A stretch of 16,967 nucleotides of DNA from Coprothermobacter sp. (GTDB lineage Bacteria > Coprothermobacterota > Coprothermobacteria > Coprothermobacterales > Coprothermobacteraceae), in contig DUSQ01000032.1 of assembly GCA_012842545.1 (NCBI GenBank), positions 1-16,967 on the forward strand. Direction: 5' to 3'. The translations under genes and the position numbers were made by a program. Positions 1 through 6,726 of the stretch are shown here, piece after piece; positions within the stretch are counted from its first letter, which is position 1; each line of letters opens with the position of its first letter. The notes beneath the pieces are model-generated. The model did not search any database and was not told where the DNA came from. It saw nothing but the letters and a program-made list of their open reading frames with translations.

Positions 1-1205
1 GATCTGAGTTCTTTCAACGGTATGTGCTTAACGTCGATGCCGTTTACGAACACGGTCTTGTCAGGAGGTTCCAGTACCCTGATAAGTAACTTCGTAAGGG
101 TGGACTTTCCGCTGCCGATGGGGCCTGTAATACCAATCAGTTCACCAGCATTAACCTCCAGATGCACATCTTCAAGTACTTTGCGATCACCGTATGAAAA
201 ATGCAAATTCTTAACCTCAAGTTTCTCAAACTTCTCAACGTGCTGGCATGGTTCAAAGCAGGGAACCTCTTTAGGAGCTAATATGATGTCCTCTATCCTC
301 TTCATGGACGCATTGGCACGTTGCAGGTTGGACAAACCAAATCCAATTGCCATCATGGGCCACAGAAGCAAGCCAATGTAGTCCACATAAGAAACCAAAG
401 TACCAAGTTCCAAGCGCCCTATTTGCAGTTCCCTGATACCCACCCAAATTACTAAAAGGGTGGAAATGCCAGCAAAAAGGCCTGTTATGGGGCCAAACAA
501 AGCGTCCAGACGTACTTCCCTAAGATAGTACCTGTAATAATCGGCGTTCACCGATTCGAAAATACCTATGGCTTTATGCCCTTTTCCGAATGCCCGCAGC
601 ACCCTGATATTGGTCAGAAACTCCTGAACACGTTCAGTCAGAGAGCCAAATGTATCCTGAATTTTCTTGAAGAAGACAAATATGTAACGGCTGAAAAAGA
701 TTGTAAAAACGGTTACACCGATTAAAGGCACAACTGCATACCAAAACAGCGTCCTATCCAAAAGAAGCATCATTACGATGGTGCTCACACCTAAAACTAA
801 AACGTCAATTAAGCTTATGAGACCCATTTGCATAAACTGTCTGATAGCATGCAAGTCGTTGGTGAGCCTGCTCATCAGATCTCCTATATCGTAATCGTAA
901 AGAAACTCGTTTGGCACCTTCAAAAGCTCACTAAATGTCTTCTTTCTTAAGTCGTAGTCAAAGACCAGCGCCATGCGTTGCAATATGTAACGGTATGCAT
1001 AGCGCATGAGCGTCATAACTACTACTAACCCCAGGTAAATGTAGGCGTAGCGAGCCACATTTGATTCCAGTGCTGTAACGGCATTAACAAACTCACCCAA
1101 AATCAGGGGAAGAAAAACCTGAACCGCATCAACACCAATCAAAAGCCCTAATCCAATTACATAAAACCACACATGCTCTTTAACGAAACGCAAAATTCTT
1201 CTCAT
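1..1205 (-). CDS. ABC exporter, fused permease/ATPase (partial, runs off left edge)
   Basis: This is the N-terminal ~401 residues of a type I ABC exporter half-transporter (MsbA/LmrA/BmrA class), which exports a lipid, peptide or drug across the cytoplasmic membrane using ATP. I translated it by eye from the ATG at 1205 with no stop. Residues 1 to about 300 form the hydrophobic six-helix domain, including the exporter coupling stretch YDIGDLMSRLTNDL near residue 105. The nucleotide-binding domain starts near residue 335, and the Walker A motif GPIGSGKST has its lysine at residue 367 (positions 105-107). The ABC signature and Walker B lie outside the window. The substrate cannot be told. The gene follows grpE after 84 nt and has no Shine-Dalgarno. 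Its own AT-rich -10-like boxes lie just upstream, so it is probably transcribed separately. A second exporter of the same class and strand ends at the far right of the window. Confidence 0.93.
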   Translation of the reverse strand, partial: MRRILRFVKEHVWFYVIGLGLLIGVDAVQVFLPLILGEFVNAVTALESNVARYAYIYLGLVVVMTLMRYAYRYILQRMALVFDYDLRKKTFSELLKVPNEFLYDYDIGDLMSRLTNDLHAIRQFMQMGLISLIDVLVLGVSTIVMMLLLDRTLFWYAVVPLIGVTVFTIFFSRYIFVFFKKIQDTFGSLTERVQEFLTNIRVLRAFGKGHKAIGIFESVNADYYRYYLREVRLDALFGPITGLFAGISTLLVIWVGIRELQIGRLELGTLVSYVDYIGLLLWPMMAIGFGLSNLQRANASMKRIEDIILAPKEVPCFEPCQHVEKFEKLEVKNLHFSYGDRKVLEDVHLEVNAGELIGITGPIGSGKSTLTKLLIRVLEPPDKTVFVNGIDVKHIPLKELR

Positions 1206-1211
1206 ATATTA

Positions 1212-1222
1212 ATATTACATTA
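1212..1222 (-). promoter_or_regulatory. Putative promoter -10 boxes for the ABC exporter
   Basis: Reading the minus strand, TGG-TAATGT (an extended -10 pattern; hexamer at 1222-1217) overlaps TAATAT (1217-1212). The ATG at 1205 follows 11 and 6 nt later respectively. No GGAGG-like site lies between. Transcription from either box would give a transcript with almost no 5' leader. No good -35 hexamer is visible at 16-18 nt. Confidence 0.3.
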
Positions 1223-1289
1223 CCACTACTTTAGTGAAAATAGGCAATGGGAAGCTTGTAATACTACCAGATGAAACTTACAGGGCAAC

Positions 1290-1976
1290 TTAGCAAGAAG
1301 ACTGTTTTCCTATGATCACTAACGCTGGTCTGAGCAGGGTGTCGCCGATCCTATAACCCTTGCGTACCACTTTTATGACTTTGTCTTCTGGCCCTTCTGC
1401 ATACCCAAGGAATTCATGCCAATTGGGATCAAAATCTTCTCCTTCCTTACCCACTTCGACCACTCCGTACTTTTCCAAGACTGAAACAAGCTGGCTCTTT
1501 ATCATTCTCAGACCACTGTTGTCGCCATCATGTTCCAGAGCGTGGTCCAAAGTGTCAAGGATGGGGAATAAGTCCCTCGCCATGGACTCCGCGAGAAGTT
1601 TCTCTTTTTTCTCTTGGTCACGCTTTAATGCTTCCTTTGCTAAAGCGAACTCATGCTTCATTTTTAGAAGAAACTCTTCCAATTCCCTGTGCTGCTTTTC
1701 TAAGACTGCAATCTTTTCCTGAAGCGTTAGCCTTTCAGTCTCAAGTTGTTCCAGTTTCTTAGAAAGCTCATTGTTATTCATGTTATTCATGTTCTCACTT
1801 GCCTCTTTGCTTCCGGAATTCCGTTCATCAGTGGGCTCAGAACCATTTTCACGTTCGTCTTGGTGCATACTTTCAGTCGCTTCCTCATTGCTTTCTTGCT
1901 TCCTGTTCTCACTACTGTTTTCAGTTTCAAAGGAAGAAGTTTTTACTTCCTCACCGGTTTTTTGCCTATCGTCCAA
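1290..1976 (-). CDS. grpE: GrpE, nucleotide exchange factor of DnaK
   Basis: GrpE releases ADP from the Hsp70 chaperone DnaK and acts as a cytoplasmic dimer. The 228-aa product has an acidic, low-complexity N-terminus (residues 1-65, with a tandem 9-bp repeat at 1773-1790 encoding Met-Asn-Asn). A long coiled-coil dimerisation helix follows (about 70-130), then the conserved beta-wing near the C-terminus with DFDPNWHEFLGY and GYRIGDTLLRPALVIIG. The likely start is TTG at 1976: AGGTG-type SD (GGAGGTG) sits 7 nt upstream and no other start precedes the conserved part until Met37. It overlaps the end of mtnA by 11 nt, so it is translationally coupled. Unusually, hrcA, dnaK and dnaJ are not adjacent; the flanking genes are mtnA and an ABC exporter. 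Confidence 0.95.
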   Translation of the reverse strand: MDDRQKTGEEVKTSSFETENSSENRKQESNEEATESMHQDERENGSEPTDERNSGSKEASENMNNMNNNELSKKLEQLETERLTLQEKIAVLEKQHRELEEFLLKMKHEFALAKEALKRDQEKKEKLLAESMARDLFPILDTLDHALEHDGDNSGLRMIKSQLVSVLEKYGVVEVGKEGEDFDPNWHEFLGYAEGPEDKVIKVVRKGYRIGDTLLRPALVIIGKQSSC

Positions 1977-2991
1977 CCTTCTTCACCTCCGCGAAAGGCG
2001 CCTTCAATATACCTTGTTCCGTTATGTAACCATCAATGAGTGACGCTGGCGTAACATCAAAAGCGTAGTTCAAAGCAGGGCTTCCCTCAGGCGCAATCCG
2101 CACACCGCGGATCTGCAAGACCTCCTCTGGATCTCTTTGTTCAATCACGATTGCCTGCCCGTCAGCAATGGTCATATCAAAACTACTAGTAGGTGCCGCC
2201 ACGTAAAAGTCTATAGCGTAGTGTTTTGCAGCGATGGCTAACATGAGCGTCCCCACTTTGTTCGCAGTGTCACCATTCTTAGCCACTCGATCTGCACCCA
2301 CCACCACTGCATCAACCTTACCCAAAGACATCAAATAGGGAGCCGTATTGTCCGTGATTATGTAATGAGGGACATTCTCCTTGATAAGTTCCCATGCAGA
2401 CAATCTGGCACCCTGAAGAACAGGCCTGGTTTCACAAAGGTAAGCCACGTCCAAATCGTCCCTGGCATGTTTTACTTTTATCACACCCAGAGCAGTACCT
2501 ATGCCACCAGTTGCCAATGTTCCAGTATTGCATATGGTAAGTATGCGGCGCTTACCTTTGAGCAGATCTGCCCCATGCGACGCCAGACTTAGATCATCAT
2601 TCTTCAATCTGTTCTCAAGAGAGAGTACCTTCTCGTAGACCATGGCTGCCACTTCATAAGGTTCAGCTGTCATGGGAATATCTTGCAAAATGGAATCTAC
2701 TTCTTTCTTCAGATTAACGGCAGTTGGCCTTGCATTAACCAGTAGATCCACCCTTTTTTGGAGTTCTTCCCAGAAATCTGGAGACTTTTCACTTTCAAGA
2801 ACTGCAAAAAGCAGACCATAGGCGCCAGCCAAACCCAGTAGAGGTGCACCTCTGACCCTCAATGCCTTTATGGCCTCAATGAGCTCATCCAGTGTATTTA
2901 CCGCTATGTAGCGCTCCTCATGAGGCAACAGTGTCTGGTCCAATACGTAAAGCGTTCCAGTTTCTTTGTCGTAACTTAACGGTTCAATCAC
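1966..2991 (-). CDS. mtnA: S-methyl-5-thioribose-1-phosphate isomerase (MtnA)
   Basis: MtnA converts 5-methylthioribose-1-phosphate to 5-methylthioribulose-1-phosphate in methionine salvage. In anaerobes the family also serves related salvage of 5-deoxyribose or methylthioadenosine carbon. The 341-aa length fits the family. Visible motifs are RGAPLLGLAGAYGL (48-61), ARPTAVNL (87-94), CNTGTLATGGIGTALG (154-169, catalytic Cys154), TRPVLQGARLSAWEL and GADRVAKNGDTANKVGT (catalytic Asp234). Both catalytic residues match the known Cys/Asp pair of the family. The start is GTG at 2991, overlapping the queT stop in the string GTGA, with GGAGGG 7 nt upstream. No other methionine-salvage gene (mtnK, mtnB, mtnN) is in the window, so the exact substrate is inferred. 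Confidence 0.93.
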   Translation of the reverse strand: MIEPLSYDKETGTLYVLDQTLLPHEERYIAVNTLDELIEAIKALRVRGAPLLGLAGAYGLLFAVLESEKSPDFWEELQKRVDLLVNARPTAVNLKKEVDSILQDIPMTAEPYEVAAMVYEKVLSLENRLKNDDLSLASHGADLLKGKRRILTICNTGTLATGGIGTALGVIKVKHARDDLDVAYLCETRPVLQGARLSAWELIKENVPHYIITDNTAPYLMSLGKVDAVVVGADRVAKNGDTANKVGTLMLAIAAKHYAIDFYVAAPTSSFDMTIADGQAIVIEQRDPEEVLQIRGVRIAPEGSPALNYAFDVTPASLIDGYITEQGILKAPFAEVKKVGR

Positions 2992-3542
2992 TTCAGTACC
3001 CTCCCTCTTATGGTCCTAATTAGTGGTATACCCAAAAAAGCCACAACGCAAAACTCCCCAATGAAAATGGTCACAGCATAGGACCAATAAACACTACTAA
3101 ACAGTATCCCATCAAAGTTGGAAGCATGTAAACCCATTGCCCCAACCAAAATGATAAGCGGAACCATGAGGGCATTCACCAATGAGACCAATAGGGCCGC
3201 AAACCATTCAGAGTAGCCCTTCTTGCCCAACCATTTAACTAAACTCAAGGCAATGAAAGTAGCTGTGGTACCAAATACCCAGTCGATGATGCCGTAGGGG
3301 CTACCAAGGTTACTAAGAAAAGTGCCCACAGTCAGCCCGAGAACTGTCTCACCCCATATCAAGGGAAGCAACGTAAGACTTTCTGAAATCCTGAACTGCA
3401 TAGGGCCAAAAGCTAAATTAAAAACACTGGAAAGGTATGTAAGCACAACATAAAGTGCAGCCACAAGCCCTGTTCTTGCTATCTTAACGAGCCAGCTTTC
3501 TTGATGCACCTGCGGCTTTTCTGACCCGTTCATTGTAGGCAA
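2988..3542 (-). CDS. queT: QueT-family queuosine-precursor transporter (ECF S component)
   Basis: This integral membrane protein of about 184 aa matches the QueT family. In other bacteria these are the substrate-binding S component of an energy-coupling-factor transporter for preQ1 or a related queuosine precursor. After ~15 polar residues it shows about five to six hydrophobic helices, with family-like stretches AALYVVLTYL, FGPMQFRISESLTLLPLIWG, LTVGTFLSNLGSPYGIIDW and GEFCVVAFLGIPLI. The start is uncertain. TTG at 3542 has AGGAGGG 8 nt upstream and is my choice; ATG at 3533 would be 17 nt from that site. The SD also encodes Glu-Glu-Gly of Sua5, so it could be fortuitous. The gene overlaps sua5 by about 59 nt. 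The ECF ATPase and T components are not here. The preQ1 substrate is inferred from the family. Confidence 0.85.
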   Translation of the reverse strand: MPTMNGSEKPQVHQESWLVKIARTGLVAALYVVLTYLSSVFNLAFGPMQFRISESLTLLPLIWGETVLGLTVGTFLSNLGSPYGIIDWVFGTTATFIALSLVKWLGKKGYSEWFAALLVSLVNALMVPLIILVGAMGLHASNFDGILFSSVYWSYAVTIFIGEFCVVAFLGIPLIRTIRGRVLK

Positions 3543-4476
3543 TGCCAATACCCTCCTCATCCATGAGCTGTACATAAGTGCTTCTGCCGTACCGTTCAGC
3601 CTCGTGTAGTGCCATATAAATGCGGGCCGCAGCAGAACGTTGATCAGGACCCAGACTGATAAAGGTGATGTTATTTCTCTGTTGTAAACTGGGCCCCAAA
3701 TGATCCAGAGCAATCACCGTTATGTCTTGGTTTACGGGTAGCTCACTGATTTCGCGAAAAAGAACAACGGGCACATTGGGGGCATAATGCCTGTATTTCA
3801 TTCCAGGAGAAGGTACTGAATCACCTTCCTCAATTTTGCCAACAAATTCCACCGCCACATGACCATGCGCTTCCAGCATCTCCCGAGTTACCGCACCAGG
3901 GCGGTATATTTTCCAAGGCTCCTTCCTCACATCAACCACCGTGGATTCCAGACCAACTAAGGTCGGACCAGCATCCAGAATAAGAACCTGTTCACCAAAA
4001 TCCTGGTAAACGTGCTCTGCCGTGGTAGGTGACGGCCTGCCACTCTTGTTTGCGCTAGGTGCCGCAATAGGGCCAGCACATTCAATAAGGGATAGGGCAA
4101 CCGGATGAGCAGGCATTCTAATTGCTACGCTCTCTAAGCCACCTCGTGTGATCAGTGGCACGTTGTCTTTTGCCTGCAAAATAACACTAAGAGGGCCGGG
4201 CCAAAAAACTTCCATAACCTTTCTCGCTTTTTCGGGAACTTCAGTCACCAGGTCTTCCAGTTGCTTCAAGTCACAAATGTGCACAATGAGAGGATTATCT
4301 GCGGGCCGCCCTTTTAATTGGAAGATTTCCTTTACCCCTTCTTCGCAAGTGGCAACAGCCCCTAAGCCGTAGACAGTCTCCGTAGGGAATGCCACTACGA
4401 AACCATCAAGTAAAACTTGGCATGCTTTTCGAATTAAGCTTTGTTCTGGTTTCAAAGGATCAACTTTTATGATCAC
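3484..4476 (-). CDS. sua5: L-threonylcarbamoyladenylate synthase (Sua5/YwlC type)
   Basis: This enzyme makes threonylcarbamoyl-AMP from threonine, bicarbonate and ATP, the first step of t6A37 modification in ANN-decoding tRNAs. It has both parts of a long Sua5. The YrdC-like domain carries FPTETVYGLGA, the nucleotide-binding KGRPADNPL, and PIAAPSANKSGRPSPT. The C-terminal Sua5 domain follows the linker SPGMKYRHYAPNVPVVL. About 330 aa is normal for YwlC/Sua5. The open frame continues upstream into the tRNA, where it reads MEVRVLSGAP, a well-known tRNA-antisense artefact, so the start must lie below 4504. GTG at 4476 (giving an N-terminus like M-I-I-K-V-D-P) fits the family best; GTG at 4488 is the alternative. 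Neither has a clear SD. The gene is probably co-transcribed with the tRNA. Confidence 0.92.
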   Translation of the reverse strand: MIIKVDPLKPEQSLIRKACQVLLDGFVVAFPTETVYGLGAVATCEEGVKEIFQLKGRPADNPLIVHICDLKQLEDLVTEVPEKARKVMEVFWPGPLSVILQAKDNVPLITRGGLESVAIRMPAHPVALSLIECAGPIAAPSANKSGRPSPTTAEHVYQDFGEQVLILDAGPTLVGLESTVVDVRKEPWKIYRPGAVTREMLEAHGHVAVEFVGKIEEGDSVPSPGMKYRHYAPNVPVVLFREISELPVNQDITVIALDHLGPSLQQRNNITFISLGPDQRSAAARIYMALHEAERYGRSTYVQLMDEEGIGIAYNERVRKAAGASRKLAR

Positions 4477-4503
4477 AGGAACCCACACACCACTTTCTTT
4501 TAG

Positions 4504-4579
4504 TGGCGCGCCCGAGAGGACTCGAACCTCCAACCTTCGGCTCCGGAGGCCGACGCTCTATCCATTGAGCTACGGGCGC
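4504..4579 (-). tRNA. tRNA-Arg (anticodon CCG)
   Basis: The minus strand folds as a 76-nt cloverleaf. The acceptor GCGCCCG (4579-4573) pairs with CGGGCGC (4514-4508), the D arm is GCUC/GAGC, and the anticodon stem UCGGC/GCCGA encloses loop CUCCGGA with anticodon CCG at 4546-4544. The T arm is GGAGG-UUCGAGU-CCUCU (one G-U pair), the discriminator is G, and CCA is encoded (4506-4504). It decodes CGG arginine codons. It lies 179 nt after lysS and only 27 nt before the chosen sua5 start, so its 3' processing would free the 5' end of the sua5-queT-mtnA-grpE message. Confidence 0.96.
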
Positions 4580-4613
4580 GTCTGGTTTAATAAGTTCAAG
4601 TAGAACAAAAGCG

Positions 4614-4635
4614 AAAAGCACCATTTGTGGAGCTT
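4614..4635 (-). terminator. Hairpin with T-rich tail upstream of tRNA-Arg
   Basis: On the minus strand AAGCTCCA-CAAA-TGGTGCTT forms an 8-position stem with one T-T mismatch and a 4-nt loop, followed by TT, CGC and TTTTG. This resembles a weak intrinsic terminator for read-through from lysS, or a leader stem ahead of the tRNA. The interrupted T tract keeps confidence low. Confidence 0.3.
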
Positions 4636-4652
4636 CTCACCCATGCACTTTT

Positions 4653-4658
4653 ATTATA
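4653..4658 (-). promoter_or_regulatory. Putative -10 box (TATAAT) for the tRNA-Arg/sua5 operon
   Basis: The minus strand has a consensus TATAAT about 74 nt before the tRNA 5' end. No convincing -35 hexamer lies 16-18 nt upstream; that space is taken by the hairpin at 4663-4678. It is the best promoter candidate in the 179-bp gap between lysS and the tRNA. Another possibility is TATTAA at 4592-4587, closer to the tRNA and even weaker. Confidence 0.35.
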
Positions 4659-4678
4659 TAAAACACCTCCACAGGTGT
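4659..4678 (-). terminator. Hairpin after lysS, probable weak terminator
   Basis: On the minus strand ACACCT-GTGG-AGGTGT gives a perfect 6-bp stem with a 4-nt loop, followed by TTTTATAT. It lies about 80 nt after the lysS stop and just ahead of the TATAAT box of the next unit. That fits a terminator-promoter junction, though the stem is short and the T tract is broken. Confidence 0.4.
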
Positions 4679-4758
4679 GATGAAGTCACTACCCTAACTT
4701 CCCCATGTTTATTACAGACGGAGCTCCTTACAAATCTTCACTCGTAAACTAAACGCTC

Positions 4759-6231
4759 CTAATCCACTTCGCTGCTTTCCACCACGGGTTCCGAAGACTT
4801 TGGCCTTAAAGTGGGGAACCAAATAACATCTTTGATGTTCTCTGCTTCGGTCAGAAGCATGACCAACCGATCAATACCCACGCCAAGCCCTCCCGTAGGT
4901 GGCAAGCCGTACTCCAGTGCTACCACGAAATCCTCATCCATGAGTATGACTTCTTCCTCGCCGAGCTCCTTAAGCTTCATCTGTTCCTCAAAACGGGCCT
5001 TTTGGTCAAATGGATCTTGCAGCTCAGAAAATGCATTCGCCATTTCCATGCCAGCCACAAAGAGCTCAAAGCGGTACACAAATCTGGGATCATCAGGTTT
5101 CCTTTTGGCAAGGGGACTAATGTCCACAGGGTAGTCAAGAATGAATGTGGGGTCCACTAAATGGGGCTGGACCAGTTCGTCAAACAGTTTTTGTATGATG
5201 TTCTCCCATGTTGGCGTTTTCGTCATTTCTATGCCATTCGCAGTCATGACAGCCGTGGCTTTTTCCAGTGTATCCAAATCGCCCCAGTCCAAATTAGCAA
5301 TTTGTTTAAAAGCTTCTTTAAACGTAAGACGCTTAAAAGGACGACCTAAATTTATTGTCATCCCCTTGAAGGTGACACATTGGGCAGCACCACTGACCTG
5401 TGCCGCCGCAGAAAATATGTCTTCTGTTATTTGCATCATGTCTTCGTAATCGCCGGGCGTTTGGTAAAGCTCCAGCATGGTGAATTCAGGATTATGATTT
5501 TGGTCAATGCCCTCATTGCGGAAGTTCTTACCAAGCTCAAAAACCTTGTGAACACCACCCACAACAAGCCGCTTTAGATAAAGCTCTGGAGCAATGCGTA
5601 GGTAAAGATCAATATCCAGGGCGTTGTGGTGCGTAACAAACGGTTTAGCACTGGCGCCACTGGGTATGGGCTGAAGAATGGGAGTCTCCACCTCAACGAA
5701 GCCCCTCGACCACAGGAGCTCACGAATGGCCCTGATGATGTCAGCTCGTTTACGAAAGCGCTCGCGAGAATCGTCATCAATGATGAGATCCAAATACCTT
5801 TGACGATATCGCACTTCTGGATCCTTGACACCGTGCCACTTTTCTGGCAAGGGTCTAAGGCACTTGCTTTGCAAGGTAAAATCCTGAACGTCCAAAGTAA
5901 GCTCTCCGCGACCAGTATGATACATGCTACCTTTTACGTAAACAACATCACCCACATCAATAAACTTCTTGAAAAAATCGTACTTCTCCCCCAACACATC
6001 CTTGCGAAAACTAATTTGCAATCTTCCAGTGAAATCTTTGAGGTCAGCAAAGGTGAGTTTACCATGCTGACGAATGCTGGTTACACGAGCCATTACACTG
6101 CACTGGTCGCCATCTGACGCCTGTCGTGCCTTTGAGATGGGCACCACATCCCTTATCACGGCACCAAATGGATCAACACCTAACTGTTTTAGCTGCTCGA
6201 GCTTACCAAGTCTGACCTCTCGTTCTTCCAT
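4759..6231 (-). CDS. lysS: Lysyl-tRNA synthetase, class II
   Basis: LysS charges tRNA-Lys with lysine using ATP in the cytoplasm. The 490-aa length is normal. The N-terminal OB-fold anticodon-binding domain (about 30-135) includes LTFADLKDFTGRLQISF. The class II core follows, with motif 2 FRNEGIDQNHNPEFTMLE, the lysine-pocket region AGMEMANAFSELQDP and motif 3 GGLGVGIDRLVMLLT near the end. The ATG at 6231 lies 2 nt after the greA stop. There is no good SD, so translation is probably coupled to greA. greA-lysS adjacency is common in several bacterial groups. There is no room for a T-box leader between the two genes. Confidence 0.97.
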   Translation of the reverse strand: MEEREVRLGKLEQLKQLGVDPFGAVIRDVVPISKARQASDGDQCSVMARVTSIRQHGKLTFADLKDFTGRLQISFRKDVLGEKYDFFKKFIDVGDVVYVKGSMYHTGRGELTLDVQDFTLQSKCLRPLPEKWHGVKDPEVRYRQRYLDLIIDDDSRERFRKRADIIRAIRELLWSRGFVEVETPILQPIPSGASAKPFVTHHNALDIDLYLRIAPELYLKRLVVGGVHKVFELGKNFRNEGIDQNHNPEFTMLELYQTPGDYEDMMQITEDIFSAAAQVSGAAQCVTFKGMTINLGRPFKRLTFKEAFKQIANLDWGDLDTLEKATAVMTANGIEMTKTPTWENIIQKLFDELVQPHLVDPTFILDYPVDISPLAKRKPDDPRFVYRFELFVAGMEMANAFSELQDPFDQKARFEEQMKLKELGEEEVILMDEDFVVALEYGLPPTGGLGVGIDRLVMLLTEAENIKDVIWFPTLRPKSSEPVVESSEVD

Positions 6232-6233
6232 GA

Positions 6234-6725
6234 TTACGGCACCATTATGTCAAGTATTTCATACACTGCCTTGCTTCCGTTACGGAGCTTTATCTCCACA
6301 CGATCCCCTCTCTTACGTCCAAGTAGTCTGCTGCCCAGAGGAGACTTAGAGGAAATCTTTCCAGAAAATGGATCAACTTCCTCAGAGTTGCCCACAATGA
6401 TGAATGCTTCCTCCCTACCAGTACTCTCGTCAAGGACTAAAACCTTTGTACCCACGGAGACCTGATCCAGTGCCAGATCCTCAGCCTTGACAACCTTGGC
6501 ATTGTAAATCAGCGATTCCAAGCGCGCTATGCGCTCTTCCAGCAACGCTTGTTCTTCCTTAGCTGCCTCGAACTCTGAGTTCTCGGACAGATCACCCAAA
6601 GCTCTGGCTTCCTGTATTTTCTCTGCAACTTCTTTCCTCTTCACCTCTTTGAGGTACTTGAGCTCCTCAAAAACCTTTTTGTATCCTTCCTCGGTCAAAA
6701 TGGCTTCATCTTCCACTCTTCGCAT
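6234..6725 (-). CDS. greA: Transcription elongation factor GreA
   Basis: GreA binds in the RNA polymerase secondary channel and stimulates cleavage of backtracked RNA. The 163-aa product has the N-terminal antiparallel coiled coil (about 8-80) with the tip motif GDLSENSEFEAAKEEQA, which carries the acidic residues that help hold the catalytic Mg2+. The C-terminal FKBP-like domain has the typical SPLGSRLLGRKRGDRVEI. The ATG at 6725 has a strong GGAGGG 9 nt upstream, lying inside the last codons of the preceding reductase-like gene; the two genes are separated by 1 nt. It is the third gene of the block that starts at 8805. Confidence 0.97.
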   Translation of the reverse strand: MRRVEDEAILTEEGYKKVFEELKYLKEVKRKEVAEKIQEARALGDLSENSEFEAAKEEQALLEERIARLESLIYNAKVVKAEDLALDQVSVGTKVLVLDESTGREEAFIIVGNSEEVDPFSGKISSKSPLGSRLLGRKRGDRVEIKLRNGSKAVYEILDIMVP

Positions 6726-6726
6726 C

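Noticed and set aside
22..381. 119-codon open frame on the plus strand at the left edge
   Set aside because: Antisense to the ABC exporter Walker A region; the minus-strand reading is unmistakable.
1213..1289. Terminator between grpE and the ABC exporter
   Set aside because: Only a 5-bp CACTA/TAGTG stem without a proper T tract is present; not enough for a terminator call.
4477..4533. N-terminal extension of sua5 reading MEVRVLSGAP
   Set aside because: It is encoded inside tRNA-Arg; this peptide is a familiar artefact of reading through a tRNA gene. The coding start must be downstream of 4504.
4580..4758. preQ1 riboswitch or T-box leader upstream of the tRNA-sua5-queT unit
   Set aside because: Only two short hairpins are visible. 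No preQ1 aptamer-like or T-box sequence could be recognised, and queT itself has no leader because it overlaps sua5.
5626..6117. 163-codon open frame on the plus strand
   Set aside because: Fully antisense to the OB-fold and core region of lysS, no SD and no recognisable domain.
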